Part shown: one piece after another, positions 43,234 through 55,827 of the stretch
Layout: every line of letters starts with the position of its first letter
Numbering within the stretch: position 1 is the first letter of the stretch
NCBI GenBank assembly: GCA_009377755.1
Contig: WHTM01000005.1
Span: 107,962 to 171,961 of the forward strand
DNA from: Hyphomicrobiales bacterium
GTDB taxonomy: Bacteria > Pseudomonadota > Alphaproteobacteria > Rhizobiales > Xanthobacteraceae
Reading direction: 5' to 3'
DNA: 64,000 bases
Notes under the pieces: generated by a model
Seen by the model: only the letters and a program-made list of their open reading frames with translations
The model's database searches: none
Told to the model about the DNA's origin: nothing
Program-made: the position numbers and the translations under genes

Positions 43234-43949
43234 GCGGACGCCGGGGCGCGGGTGGCGTGCAGTTCGAGGCGACCCGAACGCATGCGGATGACACGATCGC
43301 AGCGCTGGGCCAGCACGGGATCATGGGTGACGAGCACCAGGGTCGTATTGCGTGCGGCGTGGCCGGCGAACAGCAGATCGACCACCTGCTGACCGGTGCT
43401 CTCGTCGAGATTTCCAGTCGGCTCATCGGCCACCAAAATGGCGGGATTGGGGGCCAGCGCCCGCGCCAGCGCCACGCGTTGCTGCTCGCCGCCGGAGAGT
43501 TGCGCCGGGTAATGGCCGAGCCGGTCGGCAAGCCCGACCGCCGCGAGTTCATGAGCGGCACGATCCAGCGCGTCCGGATTGCCGGCAAGTTCGAGCGGGA
43601 CCGCGACGTTCTCGTGCGCCGTCATGGTGGGGATCAGGTGAAACGACTGGAAGACGATTCCGACGCGGCGGCCGCGGAAGCGCGCCAACCCATCCTCATC
43701 GAGCCGCCCGAGATTCTCCTCCGCAATCACCACCGAGCCCGAGTCGGGCCGTTCCAGGCCGGCCATGACCATGAGCAGGGTCGACTTGCCCGACCCCGAC
43801 GGGCCGACGAGGGCAATCGCCTCACCGCTCCCTATATGCAGCTCGATGTCTTTGAGGATATGCACGCGGGCGGCGCCGCGACCGAGGGAAAGATTGATCC
43901 CGGACAGCGCAATCGCGGGCCCCGGGGTCGCGGGAGAAATGTCGTTCAT
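43230..43949 (-). CDS. ybbA: ABC transporter ATP-binding protein, YbbA/LolD type
   Basis: ATPase of 239 residues with Walker [10 protein letters not shown] (49-57), Q-loop [23 protein letters not shown], signature [15 protein letters not shown], Walker [13 protein letters not shown] and switch VTHDP. These are the hallmarks of the MacB/LolD class that partners FtsX-fold permeases. The start codon sits in a CATG whose other strand provides the ATG of the esterase reading frame (43947-43950). ATGA overlap with ybbP. Confidence 0.93.
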   Translation of the reverse strand: MNDISPATPGPAIALSGINLSLGRGAARVHILKDIELHIGSGEAIALVGPSGSGKSTLLMVMAGLERPDSGSVVIAEENLGRLDEDGLARFRGRRVGIVFQSFHLIPTMTAHENVAVPLELAGNPDALDRAAHELAAVGLADRLGHYPAQLSGGEQQRVALARALAPNPAILVADEPTGNLDESTGQQVVDLLFAGHAARNTTLVLVTHDPVLAQRCDRVIRMRSGRLELHATRAPASA

Positions 43950-44679
43950 GCGGTTGTCTCGTTCGCCCTCCAAGGCAAGCCGCGGAAGCGCCGGCCCCCG
44001 CTCATATGGGAGACCGAACCGGCTGGTCCAGTTGCGCACGCTCGTTGTCGCGGCCATGTTCGGCTGTTTCGTGGCAGGTGCAGCACCTATCGCAAAGGCG
44101 CAGGCGGTGGACCAGCCCGTGCAGATCGTTGTTCTCGGCGACTCGCTGACCGCCGGGTACGGCCTGCCCGGCACGGCGGCGTTCCCGGCCCGGCTCGAAC
44201 GGGCGCTGCAGGCCAAGGGACTGAAGGTCGCGGTCGCCAATGCCGGGGTCTCAGGCGATACCGCGTCCGATGGCCTCGCCCGCCTCGACTGGTCGGTGCC
44301 GGACGGGACCGATGCGGTCATCCTGGAGCTCGGCGCGAACGATGCGCTGCGCGGCATCAACCCGGCCGTTACGCGGCAGGCGCTCGCCACTATTCTGCGC
44401 CGTCTGAAGGAGCGGAACATTCCGGTCCTGCTGTGCGGCATGCTGGCGCCACGCAACCTGGGCAGGGACTATGGCCGCGCGTTCGACGCGATCTATCCGG
44501 AGCTGGCCGCCGCCGAGGCGGTCTTGCTCTATCCGTTTTTTCTCGACGGCGTGGCAACGAGCCCGAAGCTCAATCTGCCGGATGGGATGCATCCAAGCGA
44601 GGCCGGTGTCGACCTGATCGTGGCCCGGATCCTGCCGAAGGTGGAGGACTTGATCGCGGGCGTGAAAACTCAAAACTGA
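43948..44679 (+). CDS. tesA: SGNH-hydrolase arylesterase / lysophospholipase L1-like (TesA)
   Basis: Periplasmic esterase. Block I is VVLGDSLTAGYG with catalytic Ser, block III ELGANDALRGI, block V DGMHPSEAG with Asp and His. A signal-like stretch LVVAAMFGCFVAGAAPIAKAQA precedes the domain. The start is uncertain: ATG 43948 gives 243 residues with a long basic leader and overlaps the divergent ATPase start; TTG 44032 or ATG 44056 would leave a normal short signal peptide and room for a promoter. Divergent from ybbA-ybbP, as in E. coli. Confidence 0.88.
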   Translation: MRLSRSPSKASRGSAGPRSYGRPNRLVQLRTLVVAAMFGCFVAGAAPIAKAQAVDQPVQIVVLGDSLTAGYGLPGTAAFPARLERALQAKGLKVAVANAGVSGDTASDGLARLDWSVPDGTDAVILELGANDALRGINPAVTRQALATILRRLKERNIPVLLCGMLAPRNLGRDYGRAFDAIYPELAAAEAVLLYPFFLDGVATSPKLNLPDGMHPSEAGVDLIVARILPKVEDLIAGVKTQN

Positions 44680-44767
44680 CGACAAAGTGATTGCGGCAAG
44701 AGAATATTCGCAAATCTGCAACACGAATCGGGATGCCTCACGCTTCCCGACGACTGAGGAGGAGGCG

Positions 44768-45355
44768 ATGGTGCGTCTCTTTACCGGCCTCGAAATCCCA
44801 GCCGACCTCGCCGAAGCCCTTGCGATGCTGCGCGGCGGCTTGCCTGGAGCCCGCTGGATCGACCCCGAGAACTATCACCTCACGTTGCGGTTCATCGGCG
44901 ATATCGACGATTCGCTGGCCCACGAGATTGCGCTGATGCTGCGCCAGGTACGGCGCCCGGGCTTCGACCTGCGTCTCGGCGGGCTGGCGTCGTTCGGCGG
45001 CCGCAAGCCGCGCGCGGTGATCGCCGCGGCGGAGCCGAGCGCGCCATTGATGGAGTTGCAAGCCGAGCATGAGCGCCTGCTGCGGCGCATCGGCCTCGAG
45101 CCGGAGAGCCGGAAATTCACCCCGCACGTGACACTGGCGCGCCTGCGCGACTCGTCGAGCCGGCAAGTGGCAGACTATCTCGCGAACAGCGGCCACTTCC
45201 GCTCGCGCAGCTTCCCGGTGTCGCGGTTCGTGCTTTTCTCCTCGCGGGCGTCGGGCGGCGGCGGCCCCTATCTCGTCGAAGAGGCCTATCCGCTCGCGGC
45301 GCATGAGCCCGCCTGGCATCAGGCCGGTCCAGACCTCGGCACGACCGCCCCGTAA
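44768..45355 (+). CDS. thpR: RNA 2',3'-cyclic phosphodiesterase
   Basis: 2H-phosphoesterase of 195 residues. The two catalytic HxTx motifs are His37-Leu-Thr39 (NYHLTLRFIG) and His120-Val-Thr122 (TPHVTLARL), framing the active site as in ThpR/LigT. RLFTGLEIP at the N-terminus and FVLFSSRASGGGGPY near the end are usual. A GGAGGAGG ribosome site sits directly before the ATG. From 45356 to 45586 no gene is supported. Confidence 0.93.
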   Translation: MVRLFTGLEIPADLAEALAMLRGGLPGARWIDPENYHLTLRFIGDIDDSLAHEIALMLRQVRRPGFDLRLGGLASFGGRKPRAVIAAAEPSAPLMELQAEHERLLRRIGLEPESRKFTPHVTLARLRDSSSRQVADYLANSGHFRSRSFPVSRFVLFSSRASGGGGPYLVEEAYPLAAHEPAWHQAGPDLGTTAP

Positions 45356-45586
45356 CCCCGCGCTCGATTGATCGTGACGATGAATGACGCCACCAGCGAG
45401 CCCTATTCGTTGTTCCACCTCTCATCGCAACCGGGACGTTCCAGCGCTCGCCGCTAGCTGGCGACATTCGAGAAGCGCTGGGCTGGGCGGCGGCGACCGC
45501 ACTGGTCGCACGTGACATACTCTGCATAGTTTTCGCGTCGTGAATGCGACCGGCGACCGGCGGCGTCGGGAAGGGGAACGTTATCA

Positions 45587-46963
45587 ATGAAACGCGTGCT
45601 GATTCGGTGCGGGTGGCTGGTCACGCTTGACCCCAAGATCGGAGATTTCAGGAACGGCGAGCTCCTGTTCAACGGCAACGCGATCGAGACGGTCGGCCGC
45701 AATCTCGGCGCCACTGCGGACGAGACGATCGACGCGTCCGACAAGATCGTGATGCCCGGCCTGGTCAACGCTCACATGCACACCTGGGAAACGGCGCTGC
45801 GCGGCATCGGCTGCGAGTGGCTGTCGGCCGACTATTTCAAGCACGTCCACGGCAACCTCGCGACGCGCTACAAGGCCGAAGACAACTACGTCGCCAACCT
45901 GATCGGCGCGCTGGCGCAGATCGACGCCGGCGTCACGACACTGGTCGACTGGTGCCATAACATCACCTCGCTGGAGATGGCCGAACGCGCGATCGACGGT
46001 CTCGCCGACAGCGGCATCCGCGCCGTGTTCGCGCATGGCACCGCGAAGCCCATGGGCCGGAACGATCCCGTCCCGTTCACTCACGTGCCGCATCCGCGCG
46101 ACCGCCTCGAGGCGCTGCGCAAAGGCCGGCTCGCCAGCGACGACGGCCGCATCACGCTCGCCATGGCGATCCTCGGGCCCGACTGGAGCACCTGGGATGT
46201 GGTCGAGCATGACATCCGCATGGCGCGCGAGTTCGGCCTGGTGTCGTCGTCGCACACGCGGCGGAGCGAGGACAGCCTGGTGCCCGGCGGCTATCACCGC
46301 ATGGCCAAGGCAGGGCTGCTCGGCCCCGACCACAATCTCGTGCACGGGACGACTTACGATCATGCCGATCTCAGGGTGCTGGTCGACAGCGGCGCGACCC
46401 TGACCTCGACCGTGCTGGTGGAGCTTCATCACCACATCGGCGACACCATGGTCGCCGCCTACCGCGAGGCCGGCGGGACGCCCTCGCTCGGCATCGATGT
46501 CGAGCTCTACTGCTCCGGGCAGATGTTCCGCGAGATGCAGGCGGCGCTGCTGTTCGCGCGCGGCAAGGAGATCCGCAACAACGTCTTGCGCGGCAACTCC
46601 CAATACAAGACGATACCGGTGCGCTCGCGCGAGGCGCTGGAATGGACGACGATCAACGGCGCGTGTGCGTTTCAATTGGATCACCGGATCGGCACGCTTT
46701 CGCCCGGCAAGAAGGCCGACATCGTCATGCTGCGGGCCGACGACGTGAACATGGCGCCGGTCCACGACCCGGTGTATTCGATCGTGGAGATCGCCGGCGC
46801 CGGCAATGTCGACACCGTCATCATCGACGGCGTCGTTCGCAAGCAGAACGGCAAGCTGACGTTCCCGGCGGATGTGCTGCGCAAGCGGCTGAGCGAGCTT
46901 GCCGAGTCGGGCGCCCGAATTATGCAGGAGGGCGGCTACCGGGTGGAGACCGCGCCGCAATAG
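45587..46963 (+). CDS. amidohydrolase family protein (AtzB/TrzN/MtaD-like)
   Basis: Metal-dependent hydrolase of 458 residues. Metal ligands read His63-x-His65 (PGLVNAHMHTWET), His223 (SSSHTRR), His253 (NLVHGTTYD) and Asp304 (LGIDVEL), the subtype III pattern of cytosine/MTA/SAH deaminases and s-triazine hydrolases. The ending GTLSPGKKADIVMLRADD is the composite-domain signature. A Bug-type binding protein follows after 39 bases, suggesting import and hydrolytic deamination or dechlorination of one nitrogenous compound (inference). Confidence 0.9.
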   Translation: MKRVLIRCGWLVTLDPKIGDFRNGELLFNGNAIETVGRNLGATADETIDASDKIVMPGLVNAHMHTWETALRGIGCEWLSADYFKHVHGNLATRYKAEDNYVANLIGALAQIDAGVTTLVDWCHNITSLEMAERAIDGLADSGIRAVFAHGTAKPMGRNDPVPFTHVPHPRDRLEALRKGRLASDDGRITLAMAILGPDWSTWDVVEHDIRMAREFGLVSSSHTRRSEDSLVPGGYHRMAKAGLLGPDHNLVHGTTYDHADLRVLVDSGATLTSTVLVELHHHIGDTMVAAYREAGGTPSLGIDVELYCSGQMFREMQAALLFARGKEIRNNVLRGNSQYKTIPVRSREALEWTTINGACAFQLDHRIGTLSPGKKADIVMLRADDVNMAPVHDPVYSIVEIAGAGNVDTVIIDGVVRKQNGKLTFPADVLRKRLSELAESGARIMQEGGYRVETAPQ

Positions 46964-47002
46964 CTCAGGCGGGCAACACAACTCGCAATCGGAGACGAAA
47001 CG

Positions 47003-47977
47003 ATGACGACAATCACCCGTCGAACGGCTCTCGCCGGACTCTCGGCTCTGGCAATGGCACCGACCGGAATCCCGGCCCTTGCGCAATCCGGCGGCGCAAT
47101 CACCATGCTGCACGGCTTCACCCCCGGCGCGAATGTCGACATCACCGCACGTCTGATAGCCGAGAATCTCAGTAAGCGATTGGGGCGCCCGATCGTGGTG
47201 GAAACGCGGCCAGGCGCCGGCGGCACCATCTCGGCGGCGGCGGTGGCGCGCTCGGCGCCTGACGGAAGCACGATCGCCATCCTGCCAAGCGGACACGCGG
47301 TGTCCGCCGCCATGTACAAGCAGCTTCCTTACAATGCGGTCGAAGACTTCAGCTTCATCAGCATGCTGACTGAAAACCCGTTCATCTTTGTGACCTATCC
47401 CGATCACCCGGCGAAGACGATCGCGGATGTCATCAAGGCCGCGCAGGCTGACCCGGGCAAGCTGGCCTGCGCCACCGCCGGTATCGGCACCGGAATGCAT
47501 CTGGCCTTCGAGCTTTTGGCATCGATGGCGAAGGTCAAGATTCAGCACATTCCGTATCGCGGCTCGCCGCAAGCGATCACCGACCTGATTGCCAAGCGCG
47601 TCGATTTTCAGATGGACACGCCTCAGCTCTTGCTGCCCTTCCTCGCTGACGGCCGCGTGCGTGCGCTCGCAGTCACGGGACCGTCGCGGTTTTTTGCCCA
47701 GCCCGAAGTGCCGACCGTCGCCGAGAGCGGCCTCTCCGGCTATTCGGTGACGGGCTGGCTCGGCCTTGCCGGCCCCGCGGGATTGCCGGCAGCGTTCGTC
47801 AGTAAGGTCAACGCAGAGGTTAAGGCGATCCTGGCCGAGCCTGCCGTCACCTCACGGCTGCGCGCGCTCGGAGCCGACATGGTGCCGACCACGCCGGAGG
47901 CCTTCAAGGCGCGCGTCGCCGACGATGTCGCGAAATGGAGGAAGGTGGTGGCGGACGCGAATATTCCGAGGGTGTAG
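47003..47977 (+). CDS. Bug family tripartite tricarboxylate transporter substrate-binding protein
   Basis: Periplasmic receptor of 324 residues. The signal sequence begins TTITRRTALAGLSALAMAPTG, with an RR-x-x-LAG pattern compatible with Tat export, ending ALAQSGG near residue 31. The Bug fold is shown by FTPGANVDITARLIAENLSKRLGRPIVVETRPGAGG, SAAMYKQLPYNAVEDFSFI and FQMDTPQLLLPFLADGRVRALAVTG. No TctA/TctB membrane subunits are nearby, which is common for such orphans. Probably co-transcribed with the amidohydrolase. Confidence 0.92.
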   Translation: MTTITRRTALAGLSALAMAPTGIPALAQSGGAITMLHGFTPGANVDITARLIAENLSKRLGRPIVVETRPGAGGTISAAAVARSAPDGSTIAILPSGHAVSAAMYKQLPYNAVEDFSFISMLTENPFIFVTYPDHPAKTIADVIKAAQADPGKLACATAGIGTGMHLAFELLASMAKVKIQHIPYRGSPQAITDLIAKRVDFQMDTPQLLLPFLADGRVRALAVTGPSRFFAQPEVPTVAESGLSGYSVTGWLGLAGPAGLPAAFVSKVNAEVKAILAEPAVTSRLRALGADMVPTTPEAFKARVADDVAKWRKVVADANIPRV

Positions 47978-48037
47978 AGAAACGTGCGTTGACCGCACCA
48001 ATCCGGCGACCTCCGTCCTCTGAGCGCTCTCCGCCGC

Positions 48038-49213
48038 ATGCCTGTTTCGATCCGAGGCCGCTACGCCGCGCTGACCCAATCGGGGGACATCGAGGCCGAC
48101 CCCGCTCAACGATTGATGATCGAGCGGTTCGCCCGCCTGGAAAAGCGGCTTGCCGGGCATCGCCTGGCGCGGAAATCCTCCTCGCTCGGCTGGCTGTTCG
48201 GGCGGCGCGAGAAGAATGCCCCAGTGAAAGGCCTCTACCTGTTCGGGGAGGTCGGCCGCGGCAAGACCATGCTGATGGACCTGTTCTTCGAGACGAGTCC
48301 GGTCGTCCGCAAACGCCGTGTCCATTTTCACGCCTTCATGGCCGAGGTGCACGAGCGGGTCTATGCGCTGCGCCGGCGGATCAAGCGCGGTGACATCGCC
48401 GACGATGACCCGATCCGGCTGGTCGCCACGGCGCTGGCGGAAGAAGCCTGGCTCCTGTGCTTCGACGAATTCCACGTCACCGACATCGCCGATGCGATGA
48501 TCCTCGGACGGCTGTTCGCGCGCCTGTTCGAGCATAGTGTGGTGGTGGTGGCGACCTCGAATGTCGCGCCGGATGACCTCTACAAGGATGGACTCAATCG
48601 CGCGTTGTTTCTCCCCTTCATCGCGCTGTTGCAGCAGCGCATGGAGGTTGTCCGGCTCGATGCGCGCACCGATTTCCGGCTGGAGAAGCTCGCCGGCGCG
48701 CCGGTCTGGTACGTTCCGGCGGACGCCGCCGCTGACGCGGCGCTCGACGCCGCCTGGGGCCGGCTCGCCGGCAACCAGCCGGCCGGTCCCGATACGCTGG
48801 GAGTGCACGGCCGCACGGTGCATGTGCCGCAAGCGGCCGCGGGTGCGGCACGGTTTTCTTTCGCGGATCTCTGCGAGCAACCGCTCGGCGCTGCCGACTA
48901 CCTCAAGCTCGCCTATGAATTTCACACGCTGGTCATCGACCGCATCCCGGTGATGGATTTCCCCCATCGCAACGCCGCCAAGCGCTTCATCATCCTGGTC
49001 GACACGCTGTATGATTTTGCGGTCAAGCTGGTCGCCTCGGCGAACGCCGAACCGGATGCGCTCTACCGCAGCACCGACGGGTTCGAAGCGCAGGAATTCA
49101 AGCGCACCGCCTCGCGGCTGATCGAGATGCGATCGCAGTCCTACCTCGCGCTGCCGCACGGACCGCGCACCGCTCTTGACACCGGGGCGACCGAGGGAAT
49201 CGTCGAGACCTGA
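48038..49213 (+). CDS. zapE: cell division protein ZapE (AFG1-like ATPase)
   Basis: P-loop ATPase of 391 residues. Walker A GEVGRGKTM (residues 70-78) follows the KGLYLFG strand. RRVHFHAFMAEVHERVYALR is the AFG1 signature. Walker B is LLCFDEFHVTDIADAMIL, and sensor segment VVVATSNVAPDDLYKDGLNR follows. Near the end, PVMDFPHRNAAKRFIILVDTLYD is also family-specific. It modulates Z-ring stability. It directly precedes mdh, a frequent alphaproteobacterial order. Confidence 0.94.
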   Translation: MPVSIRGRYAALTQSGDIEADPAQRLMIERFARLEKRLAGHRLARKSSSLGWLFGRREKNAPVKGLYLFGEVGRGKTMLMDLFFETSPVVRKRRVHFHAFMAEVHERVYALRRRIKRGDIADDDPIRLVATALAEEAWLLCFDEFHVTDIADAMILGRLFARLFEHSVVVVATSNVAPDDLYKDGLNRALFLPFIALLQQRMEVVRLDARTDFRLEKLAGAPVWYVPADAAADAALDAAWGRLAGNQPAGPDTLGVHGRTVHVPQAAAGAARFSFADLCEQPLGAADYLKLAYEFHTLVIDRIPVMDFPHRNAAKRFIILVDTLYDFAVKLVASANAEPDALYRSTDGFEAQEFKRTASRLIEMRSQSYLALPHGPRTALDTGATEGIVET

Positions 49214-49299
49214 CGCCGAGAGTATACCTGCCCTACGCCCGGCGGCGCGTTGCTTCTCGGGCCGATCGACTTGAACCGCCTGTCCGGACGGGCTAATGA

Positions 49300-50310
<1,011 letters not shown>

Positions 50311-50326
50311 GACGAGTAGCTATCGG

Positions 50327-50428
50327 TGTCATCCCGAACGAAGCGAGAGCCGGGACCCATGTACCCCAGCGCCGGGATATATGGGTTCCGCCTCGCGCGC
50401 CGCTTCGCGTCGCTTGGCCGGGATGACA
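50327..50428. repeat. palindromic repeat between mdh and sucC
   Basis: Imperfect inverted repeat: TGTCATCCCGAACGAAGCG and GCCGGGACCCAT on the left pair with ATGGGTTCCG and CGCTTGGCCGGGATGACA on the right (50385-50428). It fills most of the 156 bases between the genes and may form a transcript hairpin between mdh and sucC. Confidence 0.8.
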
Positions 50429-50466
50429 GCCGAGAGAGAGTACGCAGACCGGGGATAGGCCACGGC

Positions 50467-51636
<1,170 letters not shown>

Positions 51637-51656
51637 TGAGTACTCAGATGTTTCCT

Positions 51657-51747
51657 TCGTCATGCCCGGCCTTGTGCCGGGCATCCCGTCTTTTTTTCGG
51701 TTCTGTGAGTCAAGGCGTGGATGGCCGGGACAAGCCCGGCCGTGACG
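51657..51747. repeat. palindromic element inserted between sucC and sucD
   Basis: Outer arms CGTCATGCCCGGCCTTGTGC (from 51658) and ATGGCCGGGACAAGCCCGGCC (51721-51741, followed by GTGACG) are complementary overall, and each arm also folds on itself (GCCCGGC/GCCGGGC; GGCCGGG/CCCGGCC). A run of seven T at 51691-51697 follows the first hairpin closely enough to resemble an attenuator or terminator. A further CTCCCCC/GGGGGAG hairpin is at 51769-51786. sucC and sucD usually nearly touch, so this is probably an insertion. Confidence 0.85.
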
Positions 51748-51812
51748 CAGAGCGCTGGCGCGCCGACCTCCCCCTTTCAGGGGGAGGTAAGCAGCGGAGA
51801 GGCCGCTTATAG

Positions 51813-52697
<885 letters not shown>

Positions 52698-52733
52698 TTC
52701 AGTTCTTCGCGGAATTGCCGCTTCTTTTCTCTT

Positions 52734-52760
52734 TTGACTGCCGTACGGACGACATAAATA
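52734..52760 (+). promoter_or_regulatory. possible promoter upstream of sucA
   Basis: TTGACT (52734-52739) and TAAATA (52755-52760) with a 15-base spacer lie in an AT-richer patch 89 bases before the sucA ATG. If real, sucA-sucB-lpd could be expressed separately from sucCD. Spacing is below optimal. Confidence 0.35.
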
Positions 52761-52848
52761 GGGGCGTAGTAAGGAATCACCGCATCAATGGGCAATGCTG
52801 CGACGTCCCGGGAGCGCCGCTGTCCGATCTCAGCCCCAGGAACCCCCC

Positions 52849-55791
52849 ATGTCTCGCCAGGACGCGAACGCTGCCTTCGCCCTCACATCGTTCCTCTACG
52901 GCGGCAACGCCGCCTATATCGAAGACCTCTACGAGCGCTACCGGACCGACCCCACGACAGTCGGCGGCGAATGGCAGGCATTTTTCCAGGGCCTCAAGGA
53001 TGCCGGCGCCGTGCAGGCGCCCTCGTGGCGGCAATCGCATTGGCCGAGCCTGCCGCGCGGCGACCTGGTCGCGGCGCTGACCGGCGACTGGCCGGAGGTC
53101 GAGAAGGCCGTCGGCGACAAGCTCATGGCCAAGGCGCAGGTCGCCGGCGCCGAGATTTCGGCGGAGCACGTGCGGCAGGCGGCAAGGGACTCCGTGCATG
53201 CGTTGATGTTGATCCGTGCCTACCGCATCCGCGGCCACCACTACGCCAAGCTCGATCCGCTGCGACTCGAGCCGCCGAAGGATCGTTCGGAGCTTGACCC
53301 GCGCTCCTACGGCTTTACCGAAGCCGACTATGATCGGCCGATCTATCTCGACCACGTGCTCGGACTCGAGTTCGGAACGCTGCGCGAGATCATCGCGATC
53401 CTCGAGCGCACCTACTGCCAGACGCTCGGCATCGAGTTCATGCACATCTCCAACGCGGCCCAAAAGGGGTGGCTGCAGGAGCGCATCGAAGGACCCGACA
53501 AGGCAATCACCTTCACCCCCGAGGGCAAGCGCGCGATCCTCAACAAGCTGGTGGAATCGGAAGGTTTCGAGAAGTTCTGCGACACCAAGTTCACCGGCAC
53601 CAAGCGGTTCGGGCTCGACGGTGCCGAGTCGATGATCCCGGCGCTGGAGCAGATCATCAAGCGCGGCGGCGCGCTCGGGGTGAAGGAGATCGTCTTCGGC
53701 GTGGCCCACCGTGGCCGGCTCAACGTGCTGGCGCAAGTGATGGGCAAGCCGCACCGGGCGATCTTCCACGAGTTCAAGGGCGGCTCGTGGACGCCGGACG
53801 AGATCGAAGGCTCCGGTGACGTCAAGTATCACCTCGGCGCATCGTCCGACCGCGAGTTCGACGGCCATCGCGTGCATCTGTCGCTCACCGCCAACCCGTC
53901 GCATCTGGAAATCGTCGATCCGGTGGTGCTCGGCAAGGTGCGGGCGAAGCAGGACCAGCACGGCGACCCGCCCGAGCGGCGCGTATCGGTGATGCCGCTG
54001 TTGATCCATGGCGATGCTTCGTTCGCCGGCCAGGGCGTCGTGGCCGAATGCTTCGGTCTGTCGGAGCTCAAAGGCTACCGCACCGGCGGCTCCGTGCATT
54101 TCATCGTCAACAACCAGATCGGCTTCACCACCTACCCGCGCTATTCGCGCTCGTCGCCCTATCCATCGGACGTCGCCAAGATGATCGAGGCGCCGATCTT
54201 CCATGTGAACGGCGACGATCCGGAGGCGGTGGTCTATGCCGCCAAGGTGGCGACAGAATACCGGCAGCAGTTTCACAAGCCGGTGGTCCTCGACATGTTC
54301 TGCTACCGGCGCTTCGGCCACAACGAGGGTGACGAGCCGGCGTTTACCCAGCCGTTGATGTACAAGAAGATCCGCTCACACCCGACGACGCTGGAAATCT
54401 ACGCCGAGAAGCTGGCCAAAGAGGGTCTCGTCAGCGAGGCCGAAGTGGACAAGTTGCGGGGCGACTGGCGCGCCAAGCTCGACATCGAGCAAGAAGCCGC
54501 CCTGGGCTACAGGCCGAACAAGGCCGACTGGCTCGATGGCCGCTGGTCGGGATTGAAGGCGGGCGCCGATGTCGATGATCCGCGCCGCGGCATCACCGGC
54601 GTCGCCACCGAGACCCTGCGCGAGATCGGCGACAAGATCACGAGCGCCCCCAAAGGCTTCCACGTCCACCGCACCATTCAGCGGTTCCTCGACAATCGCC
54701 GCGAGGCGATTGAAACCGGCGAGGGAATCGACTGGGCGACCGCCGAGGCGCTCGCCTTTTGCACGCTGCTCAAGGAAGGGCATCCGGTTCGGCTGTCCGG
54801 CCAGGACTCGGAACGCGGCACCTTCTCGCAGCGGCATTCGGTGCTGATCGATCAGGTGAACGAAGACCGGCATACGCCGTTCAACGACCTCGGCGGCGAC
54901 CAGGCACGCTTCGAAGTGCTCAACTCGATGCTGTCCGAGGAGGCCGTACTCGGCTTCGAATACGGCTACTCGCTCTCCGAGCCGAACGCGCTGACCATGT
55001 GGGAGGCGCAGTTCGGCGACTTCGCCAACGGCGCCCAGGTGGTGTTCGACCAATTCATCTCGTCCGGCGAACGCAAGTGGCTGCGCCTGTCCGGCCTCGT
55101 CTGCCTGCTGCCGCACGGCTACGAAGGCCAGGGTCCGGAACATTCCTCAGCGCGGCTCGAACGCTTCTTGCAGATGTGCGCTGAGGACAACATGCAGGTC
55201 GCCAACTGCACGACGCCGGCGAACTACTTCCATATCCTGCGCCGGCAGCTCAGGCGTGAGATCCGCAAGCCGCTGATCCTGATGACGCCGAAGAGCCTGT
55301 TGCGACACAAGCGGGCGGTATCGCGGCTCGAGGAGATGGGAGCCGATACCACCTTCCACCGGCTGCTGTGGGACGACGCGCAGATGCTCCCCGAGGAGAA
55401 GATCAAACTCGCGCCCGACGAGAAGATTCGCCGCGTGGTGATGTGCTCCGGCAAGGTCTACTACGATCTCTACGAGGAGCGCGAAAAGCGCGGCGTCAAC
55501 GACGTCTACCTGTTGCGCGTCGAACAGCTGTTCCCATTTCCCACCAAGGCGCTGGTCGGCGAGCTCTCGCGCTTCAAGAATGCGGAGATGGTGTGGTGCC
55601 AGGAAGAGCCCCGCAACATGGGCGCCTGGTTCTTCGTCGATCCGTTCCTGGAGTGGATCCTGAACCAGATTCAGGCCAAGCACCGGATTCCGCGCTACGC
55701 TGGCAGGCCGGCGTCGGCGGCCACCGCCGTCGGCGTCATGTCGAAGCACCTCGCGCAACTCAAGCAGTTCCTCGATGAGGCGCTGGCGTAA
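52849..55791 (+). CDS. sucA: 2-oxoglutarate dehydrogenase E1 component
   Basis: Thiamine-diphosphate decarboxylase subunit of 980 residues, normal for the family. The N-terminal FLYGGNAAYIEDLYERYRTDP binds E2. HISNAAQKGWLQERIE, GVAHRGRLNVLAQVMGKPHRAIFHEFKGG and the TPP/Mg segment HGDASFAGQGVVAECFGLSELKGY to NNQIGFTT follow. The C-terminal part has FSQRHSVLIDQ, LPHGYEGQGPEHSSARLERFLQ and a CQEEPRNMGAW ending. The ATG at 52849, with AGGA upstream, gives the family start MSRQDANAAF. Its E2 and E3 partners follow. Confidence 0.97.
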   Translation: MSRQDANAAFALTSFLYGGNAAYIEDLYERYRTDPTTVGGEWQAFFQGLKDAGAVQAPSWRQSHWPSLPRGDLVAALTGDWPEVEKAVGDKLMAKAQVAGAEISAEHVRQAARDSVHALMLIRAYRIRGHHYAKLDPLRLEPPKDRSELDPRSYGFTEADYDRPIYLDHVLGLEFGTLREIIAILERTYCQTLGIEFMHISNAAQKGWLQERIEGPDKAITFTPEGKRAILNKLVESEGFEKFCDTKFTGTKRFGLDGAESMIPALEQIIKRGGALGVKEIVFGVAHRGRLNVLAQVMGKPHRAIFHEFKGGSWTPDEIEGSGDVKYHLGASSDREFDGHRVHLSLTANPSHLEIVDPVVLGKVRAKQDQHGDPPERRVSVMPLLIHGDASFAGQGVVAECFGLSELKGYRTGGSVHFIVNNQIGFTTYPRYSRSSPYPSDVAKMIEAPIFHVNGDDPEAVVYAAKVATEYRQQFHKPVVLDMFCYRRFGHNEGDEPAFTQPLMYKKIRSHPTTLEIYAEKLAKEGLVSEAEVDKLRGDWRAKLDIEQEAALGYRPNKADWLDGRWSGLKAGADVDDPRRGITGVATETLREIGDKITSAPKGFHVHRTIQRFLDNRREAIETGEGIDWATAEALAFCTLLKEGHPVRLSGQDSERGTFSQRHSVLIDQVNEDRHTPFNDLGGDQARFEVLNSMLSEEAVLGFEYGYSLSEPNALTMWEAQFGDFANGAQVVFDQFISSGERKWLRLSGLVCLLPHGYEGQGPEHSSARLERFLQMCAEDNMQVANCTTPANYFHILRRQLRREIRKPLILMTPKSLLRHKRAVSRLEEMGADTTFHRLLWDDAQMLPEEKIKLAPDEKIRRVVMCSGKVYYDLYEEREKRGVNDVYLLRVEQLFPFPTKALVGELSRFKNAEMVWCQEEPRNMGAWFFVDPFLEWILNQIQAKHRIPRYAGRPASAATAVGVMSKHLAQLKQFLDEALA

Positions 55792-55827
55792 GTCGTCCGT
55801 TATTGGACACTGTAAATGCATGCGATA

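Noticed and set aside
41588..47572. Very long antisense or shifted frames, for example 45584-47572 and 41588-43588 on the minus strand
   Set aside because: They lie over clearly recognisable genes, are rich in Arg, Ala, Gly and His, have no domains, and follow from third-position GC bias.
52777..54321. Minus-strand frame of about 514 codons opposite sucA
   Set aside because: Shadow of the sucA codon pattern; no ribosome site or family resemblance.
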